A stretch of 52,075 bases of DNA from Bacteroidaceae bacterium (lineage in GTDB: Bacteria; Bacteroidota; Bacteroidia; Bacteroidales; Bacteroidaceae). How positions within the stretch are numbered: the first letter of the stretch is position 1; each line of letters opens with the position of its first letter. Positions 43,949 to 51,841 of the stretch are shown one piece after another. The position numbers were made by a program, and so were the translations under genes. The DNA is taken from positions 1-52,075 of the forward strand of contig JAKSLJ010000023.1 in assembly GCA_024401275.1 (NCBI GenBank), given 5' to 3'. The notes below the pieces were generated by a model. It saw nothing but the letters and a program-made list of their open reading frames with translations, did not search any database and was not told the origin of the DNA.

Positions 43949-43956
43949 CAAAGGTA
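43949..43956 (-). promoter_or_regulatory. -7 box for the DMT transporter
   Basis: Minus-strand TACCTTTG, 50 bp before the start. Confidence 0.45.
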
Positions 43957-44040
43957 CGACATTTTATATAATTATAACGAGATTTTAGGAAAAAGCGAAA
44001 AAAAAATCAGCGTTTCTTGCTCATTATAAAAGAAAAATCG

Positions 44041-44048
44041 TAAATTTG
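44041..44048 (+). promoter_or_regulatory. -7 box for the SDR gene
   Basis: TAAATTTG, 48 bp before the ATG at 44096. Confidence 0.45.
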
Positions 44049-44095
44049 CCGAAAGAAAAACAAAAACCAGAAACAAAGAATAAAACTGAAATACA

Positions 44096-44857
44096 ATGAA
44101 AAAGATAGCCCTGATAACAGGTGCCACAAGTGGCATCGGAGAAGCTTGCGCAAGAAAGTTTGCAGAAGGCGGATACAATCTGATTCTCACAGCACGACGC
44201 GGCGAATTGCTAGAAAACTTAAAGGCTGAGCTTGAGGCTACAGGCGCAAAGGTCAAGAATCTTGTGTTTGATGTTCGCGATGCAGAAGCTGCAAAGAAGG
44301 CAGTGGAGTCACTTGAAGAAGAATGGCAGAACATTGATGTTCTCATCAACAACGCGGGACTTGCTCTAGGTCTTGAAAAAGAGTACGAGGGCGACCTGGA
44401 TGAATGGAGCACAATGATTGACACAAACATCAAGGGACTGCTTACCATGACACGACTCATCGTTCCTCGCATGATAGAACGCAACGAAGGCCATGTGATA
44501 AATGTTGGTAGCGTGGCTGGTGATGCGGCTTATGCTGGCGGCAATGTTTATTGTGCCACAAAAGCGGCTGTCAAGGCAATAACAGACGGACTGCGAATAG
44601 ATGTGGCAGAATCTGCGGTTCGCGTAACAAACCTTAAGCCAGGACTCGTTGAGACTCATTTCAGCAATGTGCGTTTCCGCGGAGATGACGAACGTGCGGA
44701 CAATGTTTACAAAGGCATCAAACCTCTCACAGGAGAAGACATCGCGGATGTGGCGTTCTATGCTGCCAGCGCTCCTAAGCATGTGCAGATAGCGGAAGTG
44801 CTTATCCTTGCAACTCACCAAGCTAGCGGAAGTGTGATACATAGAAGTGAAAAATGA
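44096..44857 (+). CDS. Short-chain dehydrogenase/reductase (YdfG-like)
   Basis: 253 residues. Classical SDR: TGATSGIG cofactor loop (8-15), ARR at the end of beta-2 (NADP preference likely), LINNAG, and the catalytic Ser...Tyr-x3-Lys (GSVAGDAAYAGGNVYCATKAA). PGLVETHFSNVRF and DDERADNVYKGI are like the E. coli YdfG (3-hydroxy acid/serine dehydrogenase) group. Probable substrates are small hydroxy acids, but not certain. It is 57 bp before the MFS gene on the same strand; the gap has two AAAGTGGAAA repeats. Confidence 0.9.
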   Translation: MKKIALITGATSGIGEACARKFAEGGYNLILTARRGELLENLKAELEATGAKVKNLVFDVRDAEAAKKAVESLEEEWQNIDVLINNAGLALGLEKEYEGDLDEWSTMIDTNIKGLLTMTRLIVPRMIERNEGHVINVGSVAGDAAYAGGNVYCATKAAVKAITDGLRIDVAESAVRVTNLKPGLVETHFSNVRFRGDDERADNVYKGIKPLTGEDIADVAFYAASAPKHVQIAEVLILATHQASGSVIHRSEK

Positions 44858-44914
44858 AAAGAGAAAAGCTTAAAGTGGAAAAACGAAAAGCATAAAGTGG
44901 AAAGCAGGAATTGC

Positions 44915-46099
44915 ATGAAACCGAACGAAGGAATAGCGTCATGGCTGGTTCTTCTGCTCGCTATCATGGCAGGAGTGTCAGTAGCTAACTTATACTACTG
45001 CCAGCCATTGCTGAACCTAATACGAGAAGACATGGGATTGACGGAGTTTCAGGTAAATCTCATGCCGGTTTGTACACAGGTTGGCTATGCTCTCGGTTTG
45101 CTTTTCATCATTCCGATGGGCGACCTCTACAACCGTCGCACCACGATAACAGCTTGCTTTCTCTGCCTTATAGTGTCGCTCTGCGACATTGCGCTCACCC
45201 ACAATGTCTTGTTGCTACTTTTGGCATCGCTGATAACCGGTTTCTGTTCTGTTGCGCCACAAGTGTTCATTCCTTTTGTCACGCTCTATTCTAAGCCTCA
45301 TGAGAAGGCAAAGAAGGCGGGTTTCATTCTTACAGGATTGCTCTGCGGAATATTAGGTTCCCGAGTTGTCAGCGGATATGTTGGAAACTTATTTGGATGG
45401 CGAATAATTTACTATGTAGCAGCTATGGCAATATTCATCTCTGCATTACTGACGCTACGATTCTTCCCAAATGTAGAGCCGACATATAAAGGAAAGTTCC
45501 ACACCCTGATGACTTCCATAGTAGCATTAGGCAAACAGCATCCTCGCGCCCTACTCTATTCCGTCCGTTCCGCATTGACTTTCGGTTCTATACTCGGCAT
45601 GTGGGCATGCCTTGCCTTCCTTATGGCAGAAGCGCCGTTCCATCAGGGCAGCGACACAGTCGGACTACTCGGACTCTGCGGAGTTGCGGGAGCTTTGACA
45701 GCATCAAATGTAGGACGCTATGTTCCTCGTTTTGGCGTAGAACGAATAAACATATTTGGCATTATCCTCGTCTTGATGGCATGGATTATAATGGCAGTAT
45801 TTCACAACACTTACGCAGGAATCATAGCTGGAGTTATCATCATAGACATCGGAATGCAATGCGTGCAGCTTTCCAACCAAACTGCGACAATACAGCTTTC
45901 GCCAGAAGCTTCTAGCCGCATGAACACCATCTACATGACAACCTATTTCATTGGCGGTTCGCTCGGTACTTTCCTTGCAGGATCACTCTGGAGCCAATTC
46001 GGCTGGTTTGGAACTGTTGCAGCAGGTGCGGGCATGGCAATATTGGCAATGGCGATATCAGTAATTTCAAAAACTAAAACTAAACTAGTAAATCAATAA
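44915..46099 (+). CDS. Major facilitator superfamily transporter
   Basis: 394 residues from ATG 44915 (a GTG six codons upstream is less likely). Twelve membrane segments are expected. MFS motif A is recognisable as GDLYNRRTTI after helix 2, and QPLLNLIREDMGLTEFQVNLMPV and GSLGTFLAGSLWSQFGWFG resemble the YnfM/CynX-like drug:H+ antiporter groups. The substrate is unknown. Its stop codon lies inside a tetranucleotide array (46090-46123) that resembles element A's arrays. Confidence 0.87.
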   Translation: MKPNEGIASWLVLLLAIMAGVSVANLYYCQPLLNLIREDMGLTEFQVNLMPVCTQVGYALGLLFIIPMGDLYNRRTTITACFLCLIVSLCDIALTHNVLLLLLASLITGFCSVAPQVFIPFVTLYSKPHEKAKKAGFILTGLLCGILGSRVVSGYVGNLFGWRIIYYVAAMAIFISALLTLRFFPNVEPTYKGKFHTLMTSIVALGKQHPRALLYSVRSALTFGSILGMWACLAFLMAEAPFHQGSDTVGLLGLCGVAGALTASNVGRYVPRFGVERINIFGIILVLMAWIIMAVFHNTYAGIIAGVIIIDIGMQCVQLSNQTATIQLSPEASSRMNTIYMTTYFIGGSLGTFLAGSLWSQFGWFGTVAAGAGMAILAMAISVISKTKTKLVNQ

Positions 46100-46123
46100 A
46101 TAAATAAATCAATAAATAAAAAA
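46090..46123. repeat. Solo AAAT-type tetranucleotide array
   Basis: AATC-(AATA)3-AATC-(AATA)2, complementary to ATTT/ATTG arrays like those of element A. It contains the MFS stop codon and fills the 26-bp gap to the next gene. It could be a footprint of a lost element or a simple repeat. Confidence 0.55.
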
Positions 46124-46125
46124 AG

Positions 46126-46710
46126 ATGACACAAGAAGAATTCTACAACATTAACTGGCATCGTGGCAACATTGTCAGATTGGAAAATGGCAAGGAGTAT
46201 GAAGTAAAGGGAACCAAGAGCCATGGCAGATTCCTTCTGCTCTTTTCCGAGGAATACGAAAAATGCTTTGTTGCAGATCACAACATCGTTGACATCCGCA
46301 TCTCTGATTACGAAGAACCTGAGGAAGTCTATCTTGAGCATAAACGCCAAAGGCAAGCAGAGGCGCAAGCTAGAAGAGAAGCCGAGAAGCAGGAATATCT
46401 TCGCCTGAAAAGAGAGCGCAAGCAGAAAAACATTCAAGAGCAAGAGCGCATGCATCTGGAAGCCGTGGCTAGAAAGGCTGCTAAGGCAGAGGCTAGAGCT
46501 CTGGCAGCACAACAAGCCGCAGCAGAAAAAGCAAAAAAGGCAATAGCACCTGCACCAACCAGGTCAATTCCGTCAAAACCGGAACCTTTCCCTGAAACAT
46601 CTTTCACTCCAAAAACCGTTGCCGCTTCAGAAACAGCCGCTAATCCAGAACAGCCAAAGCGCAAACGTCAGCGCATAAAAATCAGCCACCCAACAAAATT
46701 AAAATGGTAA
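46126..46710 (+). CDS. Hypothetical basic coiled-coil protein
   Basis: 194 residues. The N-terminal 65 form a small beta-type domain (HRGNIVRLENGKEYEVKGTKSHGRFLLLFSEEYEKCFVADHNIVDIR), followed by a highly charged helix or coiled coil (about 68-140, rich in Glu, Arg, Lys, Ala) and a basic Pro-rich tail (KRKRQRIKISHPTKLKW). No signal peptide or recognised family. The tail could bind nucleic acid, which is a guess. It is 6 bp upstream of the next gene, so they are co-transcribed. Confidence 0.75.
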   Translation: MTQEEFYNINWHRGNIVRLENGKEYEVKGTKSHGRFLLLFSEEYEKCFVADHNIVDIRISDYEEPEEVYLEHKRQRQAEAQARREAEKQEYLRLKRERKQKNIQEQERMHLEAVARKAAKAEARALAAQQAAAEKAKKAIAPAPTRSIPSKPEPFPETSFTPKTVAASETAANPEQPKRKRQRIKISHPTKLKW

Positions 46711-46716
46711 GTATAT

Positions 46717-47250
46717 ATGGCAGAAATTTTTTATGAGAGTCAATTCGGATCATACCTCTATGGCATTATATTTGCAGTCGTATTTGCATTTGCTACTGGA
46801 TGCGTTGTCCAGAAGTTGCGCAAGGACCACAGAAACCTGGAGGGATGGCAGAAGGCGGTTCTCGGCGGCTTTGGTGTCCTGTTCGCCTTCATCACAATTT
46901 ACAGCCTTGTCTCTATGACAGACTCGGTGGAAGGTAGTGTATCAATTACGGAGAAGGAGATTGTCATACACAAGAGTGATGGAGACGAACTTGTCATACC
47001 CAAGGAACATGTTATCACCTGGGGCATGAAGCCACACGTAAGGTCGGACGAGGCAGACAAGGAGATATGGGAACCTAATGTAGTGGGATATGACAACCTT
47101 CGCATCACATATTACGAATCTGCTGCCGCAGCTGCCTCATACGACAACCATGGCGTTGAAGAATACTACAACCTCATGCTCTACAGCGGTGAGGACCAGC
47201 TCAGGATGCACGACCTGATGGAGATGTACTATCCACGCACGAAAGATTAA
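46717..47250 (+). CDS. Hypothetical two-helix membrane protein
   Basis: 177 residues. Two hydrophobic segments at about 12-30 and 45-66 (LYGIIFAVVFAFATGCVV; AVLGGFGVLFAFITIYSLV) precede a soluble beta-rich domain (68-177; SVSITEKEIVIHKSDGDELVIPKEHVITW...) with an acidic C-terminal part. No family recognised. It forms a pair with the preceding gene and ends with a terminator shared with amt. Confidence 0.75.
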   Translation: MAEIFYESQFGSYLYGIIFAVVFAFATGCVVQKLRKDHRNLEGWQKAVLGGFGVLFAFITIYSLVSMTDSVEGSVSITEKEIVIHKSDGDELVIPKEHVITWGMKPHVRSDEADKEIWEPNVVGYDNLRITYYESAAAAASYDNHGVEEYYNLMLYSGEDQLRMHDLMEMYYPRTKD

Positions 47251-47264
47251 GCCGAACCAAAAAA

Positions 47265-47294
47265 CTGGCAGGTTCTTTCACAAGAATCTGCCAG
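47265..47294. terminator. Bidirectional terminator
   Basis: 13-bp stem CTGGCAGGTTCTT/AAGAATCTGCCAG (one G-U) with a 4-nt loop, between the convergent hypothetical gene and amt. Confidence 0.82.
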
Positions 47295-47321
47295 CTAATT
47301 GAGAAGCATTCGTGCTGATGC

Positions 47322-48695
47322 TTATCCTTTTGACTTAATATGCTCCTCGTATTCGGCAATTTCCCTTTCGCCTACGTGAGCAAGTCCGTAATGTTCGTCA
47401 TGCTGTGAGAAGTCAAGGCCGACAACCTCACTCTCATGGCTTACGCGCATCGGTATCATCTTGTCTATCAGCCAGTAACCAAAGTAGCTGACAACAAATG
47501 TATAGATAAATACAATAACAACAGCAAGAATGTGGTAGAGGAAGACTACGACACCTTCAGAAGTGCCAGAGATAAGACCTTCCTGAATGAAGATACCCGT
47601 GAGTACTGTTCCGAGAATACCACCAGTACCGTGTGTTGGGAACACATCGAGAGCATCGTCAACATTCGTCTTCTTCTCACGCCAATAAACAGCAATGTTA
47701 CAGCAGATAGCGATTACGAAAGAGATGAAAGTAGCCTGACCTACAGTAACATAGGCAGCAGAAGGAGTGATAGCAACAAGACCGACAACGCAACCCACTG
47801 AAGCACCCATTGCCGAAGGCTTTCTGCCGCGCAAACAGTCAAAGAAAATCCAAGTCATCATCGCCGTTCCGCTGGCAACAGTCGTGTTGAGGAAAGCCTT
47901 TACAGCCATGCCGTCAGCATGGAGCGAACTACCAGCGTTGAAGCCGAACCATCCGAGCCAGAGCATGGCAGCACCGAGGAGGACAAACGGAATATTTGCA
48001 GGTTCAGATTTCTTCGTCGTTCTTCTTCCAAGGAAAATGGCACCGGCAAGGGCTGCAACACCAGAAGAAGCATGTACCACGATACCACCGGCAAAGTCAA
48101 CGACACCCCATTTCAGGAAAAGTCCGTCCGGATGCCATGTCATGTGCGCGAGCGGACAATAAATAACGATAAAGAAGAAAATCATGAAAAACAGATAGCC
48201 TGAAAAACGCACGCGCTCAGCAAAGCTACCAGTGATAAGCGACGGAGTGATGATGGCAAACTTCATCTGGAAAAGACAGAACAAGGCGAGCGGAATAGTT
48301 GCACCGCCTACAATGTTGCCTGTAGGAGCCGTATAAACTTCAGCACCAACGTTCTCCAGCATGAGGAATGTCGTAGGATCGCCAATGATGCCGCCAATGT
48401 CGTCGCCGAAAGCAAGACTGAAGCCGAACGCCATCCACATCACGCAGATAATACCCATTGCAATAAAGCTCTGCAGCATGGTGCTGATAACATTCTTGGC
48501 ACCAACCATACCGCCATAGAAGAATGAAAGACCAGGAGTCATCATAAGCACGAAAATCGTTGCCGTGATAAGCCACGCAACGTCAGCGCGATCTATCACG
48601 CTCCAGTCACACTCGAAAGTTGGTTCTTTCGCAAACAAGCCGGCTATAGCTATCAGAGTCATTGCCGACATAAGGATAAGCCATCTTTTTTTCAT
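47322..48695 (-). CDS. amt: Ammonium transporter (Amt/MEP/Rh family)
   Basis: 457 residues with an N-terminal hydrophobic segment and 11 membrane helices. Signatures: DVAWLITATIFVLMMTPGLSFFYGGMV, the F-gate/S1 region, DFAGGIVVHASSGVAALAGAIFLG (pore His), AAMLWLGWFGFNAGSS and the second pore His in FPTHGTGGILGT. The C-terminal tail (IPMRVSHESEVVGLDFSQHDEHYG) is the usual GlnK-interacting motif. It conducts NH4+/NH3 across the inner membrane under nitrogen limitation. No glnK or glnB is adjacent; the nearest downstream gene is convergent. Confidence 0.96.
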   Translation of the reverse strand: MKKRWLILMSAMTLIAIAGLFAKEPTFECDWSVIDRADVAWLITATIFVLMMTPGLSFFYGGMVGAKNVISTMLQSFIAMGIICVMWMAFGFSLAFGDDIGGIIGDPTTFLMLENVGAEVYTAPTGNIVGGATIPLALFCLFQMKFAIITPSLITGSFAERVRFSGYLFFMIFFFIVIYCPLAHMTWHPDGLFLKWGVVDFAGGIVVHASSGVAALAGAIFLGRRTTKKSEPANIPFVLLGAAMLWLGWFGFNAGSSLHADGMAVKAFLNTTVASGTAMMTWIFFDCLRGRKPSAMGASVGCVVGLVAITPSAAYVTVGQATFISFVIAICCNIAVYWREKKTNVDDALDVFPTHGTGGILGTVLTGIFIQEGLISGTSEGVVVFLYHILAVVIVFIYTFVVSYFGYWLIDKMIPMRVSHESEVVGLDFSQHDEHYGLAHVGEREIAEYEEHIKSKG

Positions 48696-48731
48696 CTTTT
48701 TTAAGTTGTAGTTTAGTTTTTGTGTTGTTTA

Positions 48732-48768
48732 AGTCGAAACAATCTTTTTGTTTTCGACTGCAAAATTA
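48732..48768 (-). promoter_or_regulatory. -7 box and leader hairpin of amt
   Basis: Minus-strand TAATTTTG (48768-48761) is followed by a hairpin AGTCGAAA/TTTCGACT (48759-48752 with 48739-48732) in the amt leader. The hairpin could affect translation. No -33 box. Confidence 0.45.
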
Positions 48769-48938
48769 CAGCTTTCCTTTCACACTTTCAGCACCAGAGA
48801 CACACTTTCAAAAAACATTTTTCGCCAACTTACTATCCGAAAGCCATATTGCCCAAAAGACTTACAGATAGAAAGTTGGCGAAAAAAATAATAAAAAAGA
48901 ATAAAAAGATGAAGAGCGCAAAATACTTACTTACTGAC

Positions 48939-49112
48939 TTACTTACTTATCTTTTCAAAGTTGTTTTTGTCAATGCGTCTTATTTTACCTTCTTTCTCGT
49001 AGTATCTAACCAAAGGCGCTCCTTTAGTCTTTTTACCACACATCTTAATAGCGTCATAAAGTTCATTGCGAGTAAACTTGTCGCCCACCAATTCCAGAGC
49101 TTTAGCGGTGGC
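48939..49112 (-). pseudogene. C-terminal remnant of a VirE/DUF3987-like gene
   Basis: The frame 49097-48939 codes LELVGDKFTRNELYDAIKMC followed by GKKTKGAPLVRYYEKEGKIR and RIDKNNFEKISK. It aligns without gaps to the last 52 residues of the intact gene at 32263-34701, sharing LELV, FTR, CG, GA, YYEK and other positions (about 45% identical by eye). Upstream the frame hits TAA at 49113-49115, inside a truncated palindromic repeat. The stop codon TAA lies in the terminal array, as in the intact gene. The rest of the gene is missing. Confidence 0.85.
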
Positions 49113-49114
49113 TT

Positions 49115-49266
49115 AACGACATGGGGCGTCGTTTCCAATGCGGCGAGTTTGGAGAAGAAGCCTCATGGCTTCTTCAATGGGGCGAATATGGCTTTGCGGC
49201 GAGTTGTTGCGGTGGGCTCTTACGGCGAGCTTTTGCGGCGGTTTAACGACGCTATGAGGCGTCGTT
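49115..49266. repeat. CCATGG-family hairpins in element B
   Basis: Hairpins at 49115-49133 (shortened AACGAC/GTCGTT), 49154-49175 (GAAGAAGCC/GGCTTCTTC, loop TCAT) and 49245-49266 (AACGACGC/GCGTCGTT). The first joins directly to the gene remnant, marking the deletion endpoint. Confidence 0.82.
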
Positions 49267-49287
49267 TCCAATGCGGCGACTCGTAGC

Positions 49288-49626
49288 TCCTTTTTGTAAC
49301 TAAAATGGGGGATTTGCTTACACTTTGCTTTCGCGTATGTGCGTGAGAAGGGCGTATTTCGGGGGTGAAGATATTTGGCGGGAAATATGGAAAGGAGAGA
49401 GAGATTGGGGATGTGCTGATTATCAAGGGGTTAGGAGGGGTGGGGCGGAAGGTTATAGCTTTGCGGCGCAAACGGCTCGGAAATCCTCGCCCTACAATGC
49501 GCCATACAGCGGAAAAAGGCGGTCAGTTTTGCATTAAAACGGCGGCAGTTTCGCATTGAAACGCCAAAGGAGACGAATCGTTTCGTAGGGAGTTTTGCAT
49601 AGGGTGCCCAAATTGGCCTGAAATTA
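49288..49626. repeat. Conserved non-coding block, inverted copy of 31158-31512
   Basis: Same landmarks in reverse order as in element A, including CCCTACAATGCGCCATACAGC, which here retains the full GAAATCCTCGCCCTACA arm (49479-49495) of the GTAGGGCGAGG family. Confidence 0.88.
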
Positions 49627-50027
49627 AAGATTAAAATTAAAATAAAAGACTGAAGGGCTAGATTAAAGACTAAAAATTAAAAAATAAAGGGTGCGGAGAA
49701 TTATCTGAGGGAAAAAGCTGACAAAGGCTGAACTTACGGTTTGAAAGGCTGCGGGTAAGTAAGTCAGTAAGTAAGTATTTCGCTCTCCGCCCCTACCCTA
49801 TTCCTTATAATAAGTATTTCCTTAATTATATTATATATATAATAGATGTGTAAGCGTAAGAAAGTTGTGCGAGAAACTTACTTACTGACTTACTTATTTA
49901 CCCAAAATATCCCCCAAAAGGGTAAGTTGGCAATAGGTAATTGGTGCGAAAAAGCGTGCAAAAAGGATAAGTAAGTAAGTCAGTAAGTAAGTATTTCGCT
50001 CTTTATGGAAGCTCCCCCTCCCCCACC

Positions 50028-50561
50028 TTAGAAGTAGATGTCAACGTAATCAACGCATTCGTCAACAGGATTCTGCATGTCCTGGAGGCGCCAGAACTTT
50101 CTGCCTTGTGTAGAGAGGAACACGAATTCGCCTTCGCGCACTACGTTCTCACCGCCATTGATGTGGTAAACGCGGGTGATAATGGTGCCATTGAAGATGA
50201 GGGTCTTGTCGTCTTCCTTGCGGATGGTTCCCTCAATGGAAACGAAGTCGCCATTGTCTCGTCCTTTGTACTCATCGCAACATTCAGTGCCTTGGCGACC
50301 GCTGATGTTGTATGTGTTGGCATCAGCTCCCTTTGTGATAACGACTTTGCCGAACTTCTTCCATGAAATCCACTGGAGGGAGAACATGTGGTTGCCTTCA
50401 AAAGACTTCTTCACTGCAGTCTTCTTGGCAGCAGTGGTCTTTTTGGTAGTCTTCTTCTTTGGAGTCTGCTGCTCAGTGTTGTTTCTTACAGACTCTGTGT
50501 TCGCTGCATGAATGTTGCTTGCACCGAATGCGAGCAGGAGGGTAAAGAGTAAGTTCTTCAT
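50028..50561 (-). CDS. Secreted basic-linker protein of unknown function
   Basis: 177 residues. Signal peptide (MKNLLFTLLLAFGASNIHAA), a Lys/Thr/Ala-rich linker (about 33-55), then a small beta-type domain (FSLQWISWKKFGKVVITKGADANTYNISGRQ...DFVSIEGTIRKEDDKTLIFNGTIITRVYHINGGE) with a Cys pair (CC) and a late Cys. No named family recognised. It should be periplasmic or surface-exposed. It begins 48 bp downstream of the PrsW-like gene on the same strand, so the two may share a transcript. Confidence 0.78.
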   Translation of the reverse strand: MKNLLFTLLLAFGASNIHAANTESVRNNTEQQTPKKKTTKKTTAAKKTAVKKSFEGNHMFSLQWISWKKFGKVVITKGADANTYNISGRQGTECCDEYKGRDNGDFVSIEGTIRKEDDKTLIFNGTIITRVYHINGGENVVREGEFVFLSTQGRKFWRLQDMQNPVDECVDYVDIYF

Positions 50562-50609
50562 AATTTGAATACTAGAGATAATGGATAATGGAATTGATGA
50601 TTAGCGGGG

Positions 50610-51314
50610 TTATTTACCCTGCAGTTCCTTGATTCTGCTTTTTCCTTTCTTCATCAGCTTGTAGCAGAAGAAGCAGAAGAGGAGCATGAGTATTGCGGCA
50701 AGTCCGTCATCAACACTCATTGAGAAGAGTAAGCCGTCGTAAATGCCGTGGGCTGTGATCGGAGCCAGAAGTATCATCAGCTTCGTCACAAAACTTCGAT
50801 TTACATCAAAATGATAGACGGAGTAGTAATATCCCATGAGCACTCCGAAGAGCATATGGCCCGGAACAGAGAACATGGCACGAGTGATGCCGAGACTCAC
50901 CCAATCGTCGCTCTCAAACAAATACAGCACATTCTCCAGTCCTGCGAATCCTAGACCGACACAAACAGCATAGACAATGCCATCAAACTGCTCGTCGAAA
51001 TGGGGATTCTTCTTCAGGAGTAGCCATAGCATAATGAGCTTTGCCAATTCCTCAGGAATAGCTGCCGAGCAGAACGCATCGACGAAAGCGTCAAAAACGG
51101 AAGAATACTGCTCGTTCGCAACCTCGGTTCCGAATATCGCACTTAACGGGGTTGAAAAACAGAAGGACAGAAAGGTTGACAGGATGCCATAGAAGAATGC
51201 TTTCATCAACCATCCTGTAGGCTCTGGCTGCTCGCTGTCTTTCTTGCAAATGTAGCCGAACAGAAGGACTACTGGCAGGAGTGCTGCTATGACGATGTAG
51301 ATTAGCTCCATCAT
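50610..51314 (-). CDS. PrsW-like intramembrane metalloprotease
   Basis: 234 residues from ATG 51314 (51311 is equally possible). An upstream start at 51380 would translate the AATTGATAATGGATAA repeat leader, so I reject it. About seven membrane segments. Motifs of the PrsW/CPBP-type family: PEELAKLIMLW (Glu88-Glu89), GLGFAGLENVLYL, VPGHMLFGVLMGYYY (His) and APITAHGIYDGLL (His). In Bacillus, PrsW cleaves an anti-sigma factor; the substrate here is unknown. Confidence 0.87.
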   Translation of the reverse strand: MMELIYIVIAALLPVVLLFGYICKKDSEQPEPTGWLMKAFFYGILSTFLSFCFSTPLSAIFGTEVANEQYSSVFDAFVDAFCSAAIPEELAKLIMLWLLLKKNPHFDEQFDGIVYAVCVGLGFAGLENVLYLFESDDWVSLGITRAMFSVPGHMLFGVLMGYYYSVYHFDVNRSFVTKLMILLAPITAHGIYDGLLFSMSVDDGLAAILMLLFCFFCYKLMKKGKSRIKELQGK

Positions 51315-51317
51315 TAA

Positions 51318-51405
51318 TAGAATTGAAAAATGGATAATTGAGAATTGACAATTATTTAGCGGCGAACGCTTAATTATCAATTATCCATTATCCATTATCA
51401 ATTAA
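51318..51405. repeat. Repeated AT-rich ATTATCCATTATCAATT motif
   Basis: Copies of AATTATCCAT or its complement ATGGATAATT lie on both sides of GCGGCGAACGC, giving a large imperfect hairpin between rpiB and the PrsW gene. Similar motifs lie at 50568-50600. Confidence 0.7.
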
Positions 51406-51411
51406 AAAAAA

Positions 51412-51840
51412 TCACTTTACAGGTATGTCCTCAATACGCTGCTGATGGCGACCACCTGCAAACTCTGTATTGAAGAACTCATCGAGACACTGGCGGCACA
51501 CTTCCTCTGTGATGAAGCGACCTGGGAAGACGATGACATTCGCATTGTTGTGCTCACGGATAAGGTGGGCAATCTCTGGCTGCCAAACAAGACCGGCACG
51601 AATCTGCTGGTGCTTGTTGAGAGTCATGGAGATACCTTCGCCTGAGCCGCACATTGCGATACCACATTCAACCTCGCCCTTCTCGATGCCCTCAGCAAGA
51701 GCATGTCCGTAAGTGGCGTAGTTGCATGAGTCTTCGGTGTATGTGCCGTAGTCTTTATATTCAACGCCCTTCTCCTCCAAGTAGCTCTTTACGAACTGCT
51801 TGAGAGGAAAAGCAGCGTGATCTGAAGCTAAACCGATCAT
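51412..51840 (-). CDS. rpiB: Ribose-5-phosphate isomerase B
   Basis: 142 residues. LASDHAAFPLK (Asp7-His8 substrate loop), the catalytic Cys in CGIAMCGSGEGISMTLNK (Cys64) and the anion-binding HNNANVIVFPGRF are the RpiB signature. It interconverts ribose 5-phosphate and ribulose 5-phosphate. It lies directly downstream of tkt, the usual Bacteroidetes pairing, which fits pentose use from xylan and arabinan. The ATG is abutted by an arm of a 38-bp inverted repeat, so its leader may fold into a long hairpin. Confidence 0.95.
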   Translation of the reverse strand: MIGLASDHAAFPLKQFVKSYLEEKGVEYKDYGTYTEDSCNYATYGHALAEGIEKGEVECGIAMCGSGEGISMTLNKHQQIRAGLVWQPEIAHLIREHNNANVIVFPGRFITEEVCRQCLDEFFNTEFAGGRHQQRIEDIPVK

Positions 51841-51841
51841 A

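Larger units (their letters stand above)
48912..50003. mobile_element. Array-bounded element B, decayed inverted relative of element A
   Basis: A 1.09-kb unit with terminal inverted repeats. The left end reads AAGAGCGCAAAAT plus (ACTT)2-ACTG-(ACTT)3; the right end is its complement, (AAGT)3-CAGT-(AAGT)2-ATTTCGCTCTT. The 24-bp array parts (48925-48948, 49969-49992) are perfectly complementary. Internal arrays lie at 49757-49776 and 49876-49899. Content from 49113 to 50003 is collinear with 30831-31742 of element A in inverted orientation. The gene is reduced to a C-terminal fragment. Confidence 0.65.

Noticed and set aside
48720-49286. A 188-codon open frame running through element B
   Set aside because: It spans the amt leader, a terminal array, the antisense of the VirE remnant and palindromic repeats; no protein features.
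30838-50003. One large composite transposon
   Set aside because: The enclosed genes include nifJ, amt and metabolic genes with normal host-like codon use, and no transposase or integrase is present. Two separate small elements are simpler.
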